From Ignavibacteriales bacterium (GTDB taxonomy: Bacteria > Bacteroidota > Ignavibacteria > Tepidaquicellales > Tepidaquicellaceae): a stretch of DNA of 64,000 bases. Under the pieces are notes generated by a model. The model had not been told where the DNA came from. It did no database searches and worked only from the letters and a program-made list of their open reading frames with translations. The DNA lies in the NCBI GenBank assembly GCA_020635255.1, contig JACKAC010000002.1, positions 124,001 to 188,000 on the forward strand, written 5' to 3'. The translations under genes were made by a program, and so were the position numbers. Shown here piece after piece: positions 52,444-60,254 of this stretch. Within the stretch, counting starts at the first letter, position 1. Every line of letters begins with the position of its first letter.

Positions 52444-53772
52444 ATGGCAAAGGATTTTACAATTACAATTACGCAGGTTGTTGGAGGTAATTACCAACCG
52501 GTTACAAACCTTTCAAACCTGAATCTAAGGAAGGACCCATTTTCTTCATCTACCTATTCCGGTACTCACATAGGAGACGGTGCTTATGCGTTCACCGATG
52601 TTGAGGATGGAGTATATAAGCTCTTTAATGATACTATTGAGGTCACAAAATGGGGAGGTTCACATGGGAGATGGATAGGAGATGAGACTCTAGATTATCT
52701 ACCAGGAGATGGTGGAGGACACTGGGATGCTCAAGATAAACGCATTCACAATGTTAGTGATCCAGTTTCCGGAATAGATGTTGGCGATCGAGATTATAAT
52801 GATGCAAGATATTTACTACTTTCCGGGGGTACCCTTACAGGAAATATTAATTTGGGTGGCAATAAAATTATTAATCCTGGAGATCCTTCTGATGATTCTC
52901 AAGTTGGCGATAGAGGATATAATGATAATCGTTATCCAACCAGGATTGGTGATAATACATTCATTGGGAAAAATCAGTTTTTAGTTGATACATCCGGTAC
53001 AAAATACCCTAAAATATTTTATGATGACGAACTAAGTGGCGAGACTTATTTTGAACCAACCCATCCGTTGCATATTTCGACCAAACAATATGCTGATTCA
53101 CTTGTGGCAGGCATAACAGTTCCAGCTGTGCCATACTCAGGGAATGAGGTTATTGTGATAGGAGGCATTACTCAAGTTGTAGGGAAAATCTATTCGTCAA
53201 TATTAAATGCTGCAAATCACCTCAGTACGCTCGGCTTAAATGCTCAAAAAAGAGGTGTAATGTATGTAAGAAATCATCCACAAATAAATTATTATATTGC
53301 GGCCCCAGGATCGTTAAAGGATTATATGAACGTTATGGGTTATGCTCCCGCATTCCTTTCTAGCTCAGGTGATCCAGTTGATTGGAATAATGTCGGGACT
53401 ATAATAATAGTGTGCGAAAAAACTGCAACCAAAAAAATGACTATTTCAAATTCTACTCTCATTTTTGGTGATTCTAATTTAAATATTACCCAGAATCAAA
53501 CTGGAGAACGGGCATATAACGGTTTCGTATTCACTAACTGTGTAATTTTTGCTTATAACGATACTGCATTTAATAATTGTATACTCAATAGTTGTCTGAT
53601 ACTTCATAGTAGTGTATATAAAGCAACATGTACAGGTTGCAAGATAATAAATTGTACCTTTAACAATGACCCTGACGTTGATAATACGAGTTCTCCGGTT
53701 ATATACAGTGGTAATTTCACATGGACAGATATTCCGAACGATATTACAGCATATATTCCTGACCCTGATTAA
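52444..53772 (+). CDS. Phage tail fibre protein
   Basis: A 442-residue protein with the repeats typical of tail fibres: YLLLSGGTLTGNINLGGNKI, with two copies of a VGDRxYND[A/N]RY motif (about residues 113-121 and 155-163), and HPLHISTKQYADSLVAG. The C-terminal ~90 residues (NCVIFAYNDTAFNNCILNSC, ATCTGCKIINCTF) are rich in Asn and Cys in a regular pattern that suggests a beta-helix, possibly with disulfides. It would recognise the host surface. The receptor is unknown. Confidence 0.8.
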   Translation: MAKDFTITITQVVGGNYQPVTNLSNLNLRKDPFSSSTYSGTHIGDGAYAFTDVEDGVYKLFNDTIEVTKWGGSHGRWIGDETLDYLPGDGGGHWDAQDKRIHNVSDPVSGIDVGDRDYNDARYLLLSGGTLTGNINLGGNKIINPGDPSDDSQVGDRGYNDNRYPTRIGDNTFIGKNQFLVDTSGTKYPKIFYDDELSGETYFEPTHPLHISTKQYADSLVAGITVPAVPYSGNEVIVIGGITQVVGKIYSSILNAANHLSTLGLNAQKRGVMYVRNHPQINYYIAAPGSLKDYMNVMGYAPAFLSSSGDPVDWNNVGTIIIVCEKTATKKMTISNSTLIFGDSNLNITQNQTGERAYNGFVFTNCVIFAYNDTAFNNCILNSCLILHSSVYKATCTGCKIINCTFNNDPDVDNTSSPVIYSGNFTWTDIPNDITAYIPDPD

Positions 53773-53796
53773 TATAAACAATAAAAAATATATTTT

Positions 53797-54441
53797 ATGA
53801 GAAAAATTATAATTATAGCAGTTTTTGGACTATTAGTCAACGGCGCTTACGCACAGCAGACATTGCATGTAGGAGAAGTGACACTAAAGGATACCCTGAA
53901 CGGACAACTACTTCTAAAAGACGGTGCTTCTCCTGCAGATCTATATTCACGCCATGTTTTTACAAATTTTTTAACCGTTAATGAAGGATTCTTTGTCGGT
54001 GAGGATGCAATTTGTTCAGAAGAAGGTAGGTGGGAATTTGCGAATGAAGTAATTTTCGATAGTACTATAGATGTACTGGGAATTACCACTGAATTTATAA
54101 CCTGTAATTCTAATATAGATTTGCATGGGAGGATCCATACCAACACAGGGTCATACTCATATGGTGAGTTTTCTCCGTCAGGTTTAACCTTCCTAAACGG
54201 AAATATAATTGTTATAGATGAGAGTGGGCAAACACTTGATGAAGCTGATCCTTCAGGATTGTTGGAAGGTGATATAATAACATTGTATTTTGCATCGGAT
54301 TGCTTAATTAGATCGGGAAGAGAGAGTTCTGGTATAGGTTTTCAATTACCAGATGGAGACTGGTCTGTTACTGCTGGTGATATTCTAACACTATTATATA
54401 TTGATGGATATCTGAGACAATTGAGTAGAACAGATTTTTAA
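53797..54441 (+). CDS. Exported protein at the end of the tail operon
   Basis: A 214-residue protein that begins with a Sec signal (KIIIIAVFGLLVNGAYAQQ, cleavage after AYA likely) and continues as a beta-rich domain with TLHVGEVTLKDTLNGQLLLKDGASPADLYSRHVF and ends in a SGIGFQLPDGDWSVTAGDILTLLY segment. Tail proteins do not normally carry signal peptides, so a host-directed function, an exported cell-surface product, or a cargo gene is possible. The gene follows the fibre gene by 24 bases and ends 8 bases before the terminator hairpin, in the same unit. Confidence 0.65.
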   Translation: MRKIIIIAVFGLLVNGAYAQQTLHVGEVTLKDTLNGQLLLKDGASPADLYSRHVFTNFLTVNEGFFVGEDAICSEEGRWEFANEVIFDSTIDVLGITTEFITCNSNIDLHGRIHTNTGSYSYGEFSPSGLTFLNGNIIVIDESGQTLDEADPSGLLEGDIITLYFASDCLIRSGRESSGIGFQLPDGDWSVTAGDILTLLYIDGYLRQLSRTDF

Positions 54442-54449
54442 CTTATTAA

Positions 54450-54480
54450 ATGAGGAATCTATACAAAATAGATTCCTCAT
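54450..54480 (+). terminator. Terminator at the end of the phage late operon
   Basis: A perfect 13-base-pair stem (ATGAGGAATCTAT with ATAGATTCCTCAT) around a five-base loop. Only a short T-run follows (TTTG). It begins nine bases after the exported-protein gene and faces the end of the convergent zinc-ribbon gene, so it may stop transcription from both sides. Confidence 0.8.
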
Positions 54481-54494
54481 TTTGCATTAAATAC

Positions 54495-54683
54495 TTAAGC
54501 AATATTTGGTATTTTCTCCTTTAACAAGTATGACTTTAATTTGTGTTCTTCATAAAGAATAGATTCAACCGTATTAAAGCTCCTTCCACATTCTTTACAA
54601 TTTCTACGCCTAACTTTAGAATTTAAATAATTTTCTGTCTTGATTACGCTTAACTTTACAGAGTTACAATAGGGACATTTCAT
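54495..54683 (-). CDS. Solitary zinc-ribbon protein (NrdR N-terminus- or Ogr-like)
   Basis: A 62-residue protein: CPYC at residues 3-6 and CKEC at about 29-32, with basic VRRRN before the second pair and FNTVES after it. The pattern resembles both the NrdR zinc ribbon (without the ATP cone) and the P2 Ogr/Delta zinc-finger late-gene activators. It is convergent to the late operon and has its own promoter region (54684-54883). It is the only candidate regulator near the phage-type cluster. Confidence 0.6.
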   Translation of the reverse strand: MKCPYCNSVKLSVIKTENYLNSKVRRRNCKECGRSFNTVESILYEEHKLKSYLLKEKIPNIA

Positions 54684-54883
54684 TTCTTTACGGAATGATT
54701 TTTTTTAATAGAATTTATAGGTAAAGTTATACCTTTTTGATTGAAAACGCAATAGTTACGGTCAAAATATTATAATACTTGCTTTGTTTATATGGGTTTC
54801 AGGGTTTTAAGTCCATTAAATTTTACTTTGAAAAAAAGTATATTTATAGCTACTTTACAAGTCCAGTGAATTAAATAAAGAAT

Positions 54884-55138
54884 ATGCCATTAAGACATAA
54901 ATCTGCTCAGAAGAGGGCGAGACAGACAACAAAAAGAACGGAAAGGAATAAAGCTTATAAAGCATTGATAAAGCGTTCAATAAAGAATATTCTTGAAGAG
55001 AAGGATAAATCTTCTGCAGAAGAGAAATTTAAAAAGTCTACAACTGTATTTGACAGGGCTGCAACAAAAGGAATTATCCATAAGAATAAAGCGGCGCGTC
55101 TCAAATCAAGACTGTCAAAACATATTAAAGGTTTGTAA
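54884..55138 (+). CDS. rpsT: 30S ribosomal protein S20
   Basis: An 84-residue basic S20 that binds the 16S rRNA body: MPLRHKSAQKRARQTTKRTERNK, then TVFDRAATKGIIHKNKAARLKSRLSKHI. The start ATG has an AT-rich 200-base region upstream shared with the divergent zinc-ribbon gene. It is monocistronic, ending in the hairpin at 55162-55186. It marks the return to chromosomal genes after the phage-type cluster. Confidence 0.97.
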   Translation: MPLRHKSAQKRARQTTKRTERNKAYKALIKRSIKNILEEKDKSSAEEKFKKSTTVFDRAATKGIIHKNKAARLKSRLSKHIKGL

Positions 55139-55161
55139 TAAACAAATAGGTTTGAGTAAAA

Positions 55162-55195
55162 CCCCGTTTGGTTATACCGGACGGGGCTTTTTATT
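55162..55195 (+). terminator. Rho-independent terminator of rpsT
   Basis: CCCCGT pairs with ACGGGG (outer stem) with an internal TTGG/CCGG-like pairing, then CTTTTTATTTT. It lies 23 bases after rpsT. The ridA stop is immediately behind it on the other strand. Confidence 0.9.
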
Positions 55196-55612
55196 TTAGT
55201 GTCGTTTTTTCTTGACTATATATGCTACAGCATCAATTTCAACTTTAACATCTTTTGGAAGACGCGAGACTTCTACTGTCGAGCGGGCGGGTTTGGATTC
55301 ACCGAAAAAAGCGTTATATACCTCGTTCATTTTCGTAAAATCATTCATATCCTTCAAATATACCGTGGTTTTGATAACAAAGTCCATCGAGGAGTTATTA
55401 TCTTCGAGAATATGCAGAAGGTTTTCAAGGGCTATACGTGTTTGAATTTCCACATCATTGCTTACAATGTTTCCGTCCATATCGAGGCCAATCTGTCCGG
55501 ACGTGAAGATTAAGTCGCCGTAAGATACCGCCTGAGAATAAGGTCCGATGGGATTCGGAGCCAGAGGTGAGTAGAGTGAAGTTCTTTCCTTTTTTATTTT
55601 TACTATTCCCAT
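55196..55612 (-). CDS. ridA: RidA family enamine/imine deaminase
   Basis: A 138-residue YjgF/RidA protein that hydrolyses reactive enamine/imine intermediates from PLP enzymes. The active-site arginine is in PARSTVEVSRLP and the acidic residue in VEIDAVAYI; LAPNPIGPYSQAVSYGDLIFTSGQIG is the standard opening. The first residues (MGIVKIKKERTSLYS) are slightly longer than usual. It is the last gene of a parA-parB-ridA leftward run, six bases after parB. Confidence 0.93.
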   Translation of the reverse strand: MGIVKIKKERTSLYSPLAPNPIGPYSQAVSYGDLIFTSGQIGLDMDGNIVSNDVEIQTRIALENLLHILEDNNSSMDFVIKTTVYLKDMNDFTKMNEVYNAFFGESKPARSTVEVSRLPKDVKVEIDAVAYIVKKKRH

Positions 55613-55618
55613 ATTTTA

Positions 55619-56503
55619 TTATTCACATTTTTCAATTATTCTATCAAGGTCATCGTTAGAATAAAACTCAATGATGATGTGCCCTGACGAGTTTGTTTTT
55701 GAAACGATCTTAACCCTTGTTCCGAAGAAATTCCTCATTCTATCCTCAAGCTTTTCCAGGTACGGATCCCACTTCTGGCCGGCAGATGATTTTTTCTTTT
55801 TGGGCTTTGCCGAAGACCTTGTAATATCCTCAAGTTTTCTTACGGATAGTTTTTCGGAAACGATCCTATTCCACAGACCGAGCTGTTCCTTCCGATCTTC
55901 CAGCCGAAGGATCATTCTTGCATGAGCTTCCGTAATATCATTTTTTCTAAGAGAATCTTTTATTTCATCAGGAAGCCTCTGTAACCTAAGAAAATTTGCA
56001 ACAGTACTTCGATCTTTGGAAACCTTTTTTGCGACTTCTTCCTGTGTGAGGCCTATTTCATCGACAAGGCGCAAGAAAGAATTAGATAATTCCATTGGAT
56101 TTAGATCCTCCCGCTGAATATTCTCTATTAACGCAAGCTCCAGCATTTCTGATCTTTCGTCCTTATATTCCCTGGTATAAATAAATGTCGGGATAGTTTT
56201 CAAGCCTGCCATCTGTGTAGCACGCAGACGTCTTTCACCAGAGATCAGGTCAAAAGTCCCTTCTTTACTCGAGTTTTTTACCGTGATTGGCTGTAATACG
56301 CCTTTTTCTTTAATAGAATCCGAAAGCTCTTTGAGTTTTACAGAATTAAACTCCTTGCGCGGCTGGTAAGGATTTACATTTATTTTGCTTATTTCCAGTT
56401 CGGTAAGTGGAGAACCTTTTGAACCAATAGGCGGGACATCAACACCTTTTTCACCAAAAAGTGCGGATAACCCTTTCCCAAGGCGTTCGTTTTTATCAGC
56501 CAT
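55619..56503 (-). CDS. parB: Chromosome partitioning protein ParB
   Basis: A 294-residue ParB/Spo0J. The CTPase/ParB domain has NPYQPRKEFN and SGERRLRATQMAGLKTIP, followed by LALIENIQREDLNPMELSNSF and the helix-turn-helix GLTQEEVAKKVSKDRSTVANFLRLQRLP, which binds parS. It overlaps parA by eight bases. No parS-like palindrome (TGTTTCACGTGAAACA type) was seen nearby. Confidence 0.96.
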   Translation of the reverse strand: MADKNERLGKGLSALFGEKGVDVPPIGSKGSPLTELEISKINVNPYQPRKEFNSVKLKELSDSIKEKGVLQPITVKNSSKEGTFDLISGERRLRATQMAGLKTIPTFIYTREYKDERSEMLELALIENIQREDLNPMELSNSFLRLVDEIGLTQEEVAKKVSKDRSTVANFLRLQRLPDEIKDSLRKNDITEAHARMILRLEDRKEQLGLWNRIVSEKLSVRKLEDITRSSAKPKKKKSSAGQKWDPYLEKLEDRMRNFFGTRVKIVSKTNSSGHIIIEFYSNDDLDRIIEKCE

Positions 56504-57320
56504 TTTCCAATATACTTTTAATTGTTCCGTTTATTTCATCTACTCCGTTCCTCTTCAGCAATTCGATAGAGAGTTCAATATGGTTTTTCGAACCGGTCGA
56601 TTGCGGATCATACAATATTATAGGTTTTCCAAAACTGGGCGCTTCACCCAGCTTTACATTTCTGAATATTTTTGTATCAAAAACCTTATCGCCGAAATAT
56701 TTTCTTAATTCTCCCTCAACCTGCTGAGATAGCTTTAATCTCGAATCAAACATTGTTAGAAGGTACCCCTCGATATTAAGATCCGGATTGAAAGAGTTCT
56801 TAACGAATTTCACTGTATTCAAAAGCTGTGATAAGCCTTCAAGCGCATAGTATTCACATTGAACCGGTATTAAGACTGCGTCAGCCGCAGTTAAGGCATT
56901 GATCGTCAGTAAGCCAAGTGAAGGCGGGCAGTCTATAAAAATAAAATCAAATGATTTTCCCAGATTAGTCTGGAGGAAGTCATGAATTTTTTGCTTTAAC
57001 CTGAATTCCCTTGATGGAAATTCAATTAATTCCAATTCTGCTGCAACCAAGTTAATATTTGCAGATACAAGTTTAAGGTCCCTGATCAGGGTATCTTTTA
57101 TACACTCGGCTATCGCCAGGTCCGAGATCATGACTTCATAGGTAGAGTGTCCGTCATCGTTTGGCTGAACACCCATTCCCGAAGTAGCATTAGACTGCGG
57201 GTCTGAATCAATCAGCAAGACTTTTTTCCCGGCTAAAGCAATTGACGAGGATACATTAACGGCAGTAGTGGTCTTTCCTACTCCGCCTTTTTGATTTGCT
57301 ATTGCTATTACTTTTGCCAA
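56496..57320 (-). CDS. parA: Chromosome partitioning ATPase ParA (Soj)
   Basis: A 274-residue ParA/Soj with the deviant Walker A NQKGGVGKTTTAVN near the N-terminus, the Walker A' DSDPQSNATSG, and Walker B FIFIDCPPSLGLLTINAL. It positions replication origins with ParB in the nucleoid. The start ATG is at 57320, 12 bases after the MBL hydrolase's stop. A chromosomal copy is expected, since it is placed among housekeeping genes. Confidence 0.96.
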   Translation of the reverse strand: MAKVIAIANQKGGVGKTTTAVNVSSSIALAGKKVLLIDSDPQSNATSGMGVQPNDDGHSTYEVMISDLAIAECIKDTLIRDLKLVSANINLVAAELELIEFPSREFRLKQKIHDFLQTNLGKSFDFIFIDCPPSLGLLTINALTAADAVLIPVQCEYYALEGLSQLLNTVKFVKNSFNPDLNIEGYLLTMFDSRLKLSQQVEGELRKYFGDKVFDTKIFRNVKLGEAPSFGKPIILYDPQSTGSKNHIELSIELLKRNGVDEINGTIKSILENG

Positions 57321-57331
57321 ACAGGGAATGA

Positions 57332-58018
57332 TTATATTTTGATTTCATCACCGGGATTTATAATATCACATTTTTTCCCGATCGATTCAACTTTCTTTTT
57401 AAACTCCTGCGGATCAACTTTTATTACATCAAAAGTATTGTAATGGATTGGGACAACTTTACCTGCTCCTGTAAATTCGGCTGCCTTTACGGCATCATCG
57501 ATTCCCATCGTAAAATTATCACCAATTGGGAGGAATGCAAGATCCATCTTATGCATATCACCCAGCAATTTCATATCATAAAACAAAGACGTATCCCCTG
57601 CGTGATAAAGTGTTTTACCATTATTAAAAACCAATACACCTGCAGGATTTCCCCCATATGTGCCATCCGGAAAAGAGGAAGAATGATGCGCGATTGTGAA
57701 CTTAACTTTCCCGAATGGAAAAGTTCGTGAACCACCAATATGCATCGGATGAACATTAATACCCTTTTCTCCAACATAATTTGCAATTTCAAAGTTGGAA
57801 ATCACAGTTGCATTGTTATTTTTAGCAATTTCTTCGGTATTACCGTAATGATCACCATGCGCATGTGTGAGAATAATAAAGTCACATTTCAGATCCTCCG
57901 GGGCTACATCACAGTATGTATTACCTGTTACAAATGGATCCATAAGTACTGTATATTCCTTATCTTCTCCCCGAAGTTTTAATTCAATAAAAGAATGTCC
58001 GTGGAATATAGCTTTCAT
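57332..58018 (-). CDS. Metallo-beta-lactamase fold hydrolase (UPF0173-like)
   Basis: A 228-residue MBL-fold protein. Zinc ligands are in THAHGDHYGNTEE, TYGGNPAGVLVFNNGKTLYHAGDTSLF and a terminal VPIHYNTFDV, matching the UPF0173 metal-dependent hydrolase group. The natural substrate is unknown; relatives hydrolyse various esters or phosphodiesters weakly. No signal peptide. It is upstream of parA with 11 bases between them. Confidence 0.9.
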   Translation of the reverse strand: MKAIFHGHSFIELKLRGEDKEYTVLMDPFVTGNTYCDVAPEDLKCDFIILTHAHGDHYGNTEEIAKNNNATVISNFEIANYVGEKGINVHPMHIGGSRTFPFGKVKFTIAHHSSSFPDGTYGGNPAGVLVFNNGKTLYHAGDTSLFYDMKLLGDMHKMDLAFLPIGDNFTMGIDDAVKAAEFTGAGKVVPIHYNTFDVIKVDPQEFKKKVESIGKKCDIINPGDEIKI

Positions 58019-58173
58019 ATGTTTTTTACAGATTTTACTAAATTACTATTAATAACGTATTATTTCAATTTAGTAAATAAAACAATAAACTCATAATAAT
58101 ATTCAAATAATATTACTGTACTTGAAAATAATTAATAATAAAGATAGTTTTATATATAACTAAAACAATCTGA

Positions 58174-58737
58174 ATGAAAAAAATCTTACTTTTATTGTTG
58201 GCTGTTGCTGTATCGTTTTCTTTTTCATGTTCGAGTAGCAACAAAAGCTCCTCAAATAAGAACGTAAAGGTTGAGAATAAAACATCACAGGACACTACTT
58301 GGTCTACAATTGATTATCATTATAGAACAGGAACGGTGTCTCCTGAATATTATTATCACTATCGGGTGTTAGTTAACTATGACAAAACGGCTCAGTTTAT
58401 TTTTTATCCGTCCTATGCTGATACAGGATTCAGCCAGGAGCAATTTACAATCTCGGATTCGCAATTGAAATCATTAACGGATGCCATTGTAAATAGCAAC
58501 GTTTTGGAAGGTAATATAAAAGAAGAAACGGATCATCCGATTGGCGGTCCAACAGAATCTATGACAATAACGATAGTGAACCCGGATCCGAATCTCGACC
58601 AATCTCCAGTAAGAATTGAAGTACCGGCATTTCCAACAATGGAATATAAGGAAGGGCTTGTAAAGGTGTATTCCGTAATATATAGTTTATTACCGGCAGG
58701 AATGCTGGAGGAAGCAAGATCGAAAAACGGGAAGTGA
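58174..58737 (+). CDS. Lipoprotein of unknown function
   Basis: A 187-residue protein with a hydrophobic signal (KILLLLLAVAVSF) ending in FSFSCSSSN, where Cys19 would be lipidated although the lipobox is loose. The mature part has a Tyr-rich segment (TIDYHYRTGTVSPEYYYHYRVLVN) and DHPIGGPTESMTITIVNPDPN. I recognise no family. It stands alone between divergent MBL and convergent cysS genes, followed by the hairpin at 58775-58800. Confidence 0.7.
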   Translation: MKKILLLLLAVAVSFSFSCSSSNKSSSNKNVKVENKTSQDTTWSTIDYHYRTGTVSPEYYYHYRVLVNYDKTAQFIFYPSYADTGFSQEQFTISDSQLKSLTDAIVNSNVLEGNIKEETDHPIGGPTESMTITIVNPDPNLDQSPVRIEVPAFPTMEYKEGLVKVYSVIYSLLPAGMLEEARSKNGK

Positions 58738-58771
58738 AATAAATAATAACTATAGGAGAATCAGTAAACTT

Positions 58772-60202
58772 CTAAAAGCCCGCTTTTCCCGGCGGGCTTT
58801 TTATATTTTTAATCTCGTAACCATCCTTTGTATCCATTACTTCATATCCCATCGTTTTAATCTCATCGCGCAGTTTGTCAGCCAGGGTAAAGTCTTTATT
58901 TTTTTTAGCCAGTAGACGCTCTTCGGCAAGATTTTTCAGATCATCGGGTATATTGCCAGCGGATGCAGAGGGTAATTCTGATAATTCCAGTCCTAAAACC
59001 TTATCAAGTTCATATCCCGTGCCAAGCTTAACGCTTGCCGGTATGTCCTTATCACGGATCAATTCCCATAAAACTGCCAGCCCTTCCGTTACATTTAGAT
59101 CATCATTGATCACTTTAGTAAATTTTTCGACATAACTTTTATCCGGAGAGGAAATATCTCCGTCACCTGAATCTTTTTTCAATTGCAGTATCTTTCCGGA
59201 CAGGCTTTCATAACCATTCTTTGCAGTATCCAGTCCTTCGAACGAAAAATTCAGCCTTTTCCTATAATGCGTATTTAGCAAGTAATACCTATAATGCATA
59301 GGCGAATATCCTTTATCAACCAGGGTTTGTAAAGTAAGGAATTCACCCTTTGATTTGGACATTTTCCCCGAGTCTTCCAGGAGAAACTCACCGTGCAGCC
59401 AGTAGTTAACATATTTCTCTCCATTACATACTTCCGACTGTGCGATCTCGTTAGTGTGGTGAATCGGGATATGGTCTACCCCTCCGCAATGGATATCCAA
59501 ATGCGAACCAAGGAGCTTTTTGCTCATTGCTGAACATTCAATATGCCAGCCGGGAAATCCTTTACCCCACGGAGATTCCCATTCCATCTGACGCGTTGAG
59601 TCTTTTGGAGAGAATTTCCATAAAGCAAAATCGGTTATATTCTTTTTTTCTTTGGAAAATTCTATCCGTTTTCCTTCCTGCAATCCCTCGATATCAAGCT
59701 TAGCGAGGTTGGCATATGTCGGAAATTGAGAAGTATCGTAATAAACTCCATCACTTGTAATATAAGTAAACCCCTTTTTCTCCAGACATTCTATCATATC
59801 GACCTGTTCCTGTATATAATCCGTTGCCTTAGAATATTCTTTCGGAGGAATGATATTCAGCCTGTTAATATCATTTTTAAAAACCCCGGTGTAATAATCT
59901 GCAATCTCCCAGACAGTTTTTCCTTCCCGGGCAGCTCCTTTCTCCATTTTATCCTCACCTTCATCATCATCCGAAACAAGATGCCCCACATCGGTAATGT
60001 TCATTACATGAAAAACTTCAAACCCATTGAAAAGCAAAACCCTTTTTAAAATGTCCTCAAAGAAGAACGTACGGAGGTTTCCTATATGCTGATAATCATA
60101 GACAGTCGGACCGCAAGTGTAAAGCTTAACTTTACCGGGTTCGATCGGGACAAACTTTTCCTTAGTACGGGAAAGCGTATTAAAGAGATAAATATCTTCC
60201 AT
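58772..60202 (-). CDS. cysS: Cysteinyl-tRNA synthetase
   Basis: A 476-residue CysRS. The HIGH motif is read as HIGN in VYDYQHIGNLRTFF and KMSKS appears in SGKMSKSKGEF. The zinc-binding cysteines and histidines are in CGPTVYD, IECSAMSKKLLGSHLDIHCGG and HTNEIAQSE. After the anticodon-binding part (LRDEIKTMGYEVMDTKDGYEIK) the protein ends with a KSPPGKAGF tail encoded by a terminator hairpin, so stop and terminator coincide. No other tRNA synthetase is adjacent. Confidence 0.97.
   Translation of the reverse strand: MEDIYLFNTLSRTKEKFVPIEPGKVKLYTCGPTVYDYQHIGNLRTFFFEDILKRVLLFNGFEVFHVMNITDVGHLVSDDDEGEDKMEKGAAREGKTVWEIADYYTGVFKNDINRLNIIPPKEYSKATDYIQEQVDMIECLEKKGFTYITSDGVYYDTSQFPTYANLAKLDIEGLQEGKRIEFSKEKKNITDFALWKFSPKDSTRQMEWESPWGKGFPGWHIECSAMSKKLLGSHLDIHCGGVDHIPIHHTNEIAQSEVCNGEKYVNYWLHGEFLLEDSGKMSKSKGEFLTLQTLVDKGYSPMHYRYYLLNTHYRKRLNFSFEGLDTAKNGYESLSGKILQLKKDSGDGDISSPDKSYVEKFTKVINDDLNVTEGLAVLWELIRDKDIPASVKLGTGYELDKVLGLELSELPSASAGNIPDDLKNLAEERLLAKKNKDFTLADKLRDEIKTMGYEVMDTKDGYEIKNIKSPPGKAGF
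58775..58800. terminator. Bidirectional terminator overlapping the end of cysS
   Basis: AAAGCCCGC pairs with GCGGGCTTT around a short TTTTCCCG loop, with T-runs on both strands (TTTTTATATTTTT on the plus side, complementary to the A's on the other). The whole stem encodes the last codons of cysS on the minus strand. It would end transcripts of the lipoprotein gene (plus) and of cysS (minus). Confidence 0.85.
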
Positions 60203-60254
60203 AGGTATAGAAATTAACCGTTATGGGATGAAAATGAAATTCTATTAGGAGGTA

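Noticed and set aside
38831..54883. Prophage attachment sites (direct repeats) at the borders of the phage-type cluster.
   Set aside because: By eye I found only AT-rich similarity between 38831-38881 and 54442-54883, no convincing repeat.
55619..57320. parS site near parA/parB.
   Set aside because: No TGTTTCACGTGAAACA-like palindrome was seen in or around these genes.
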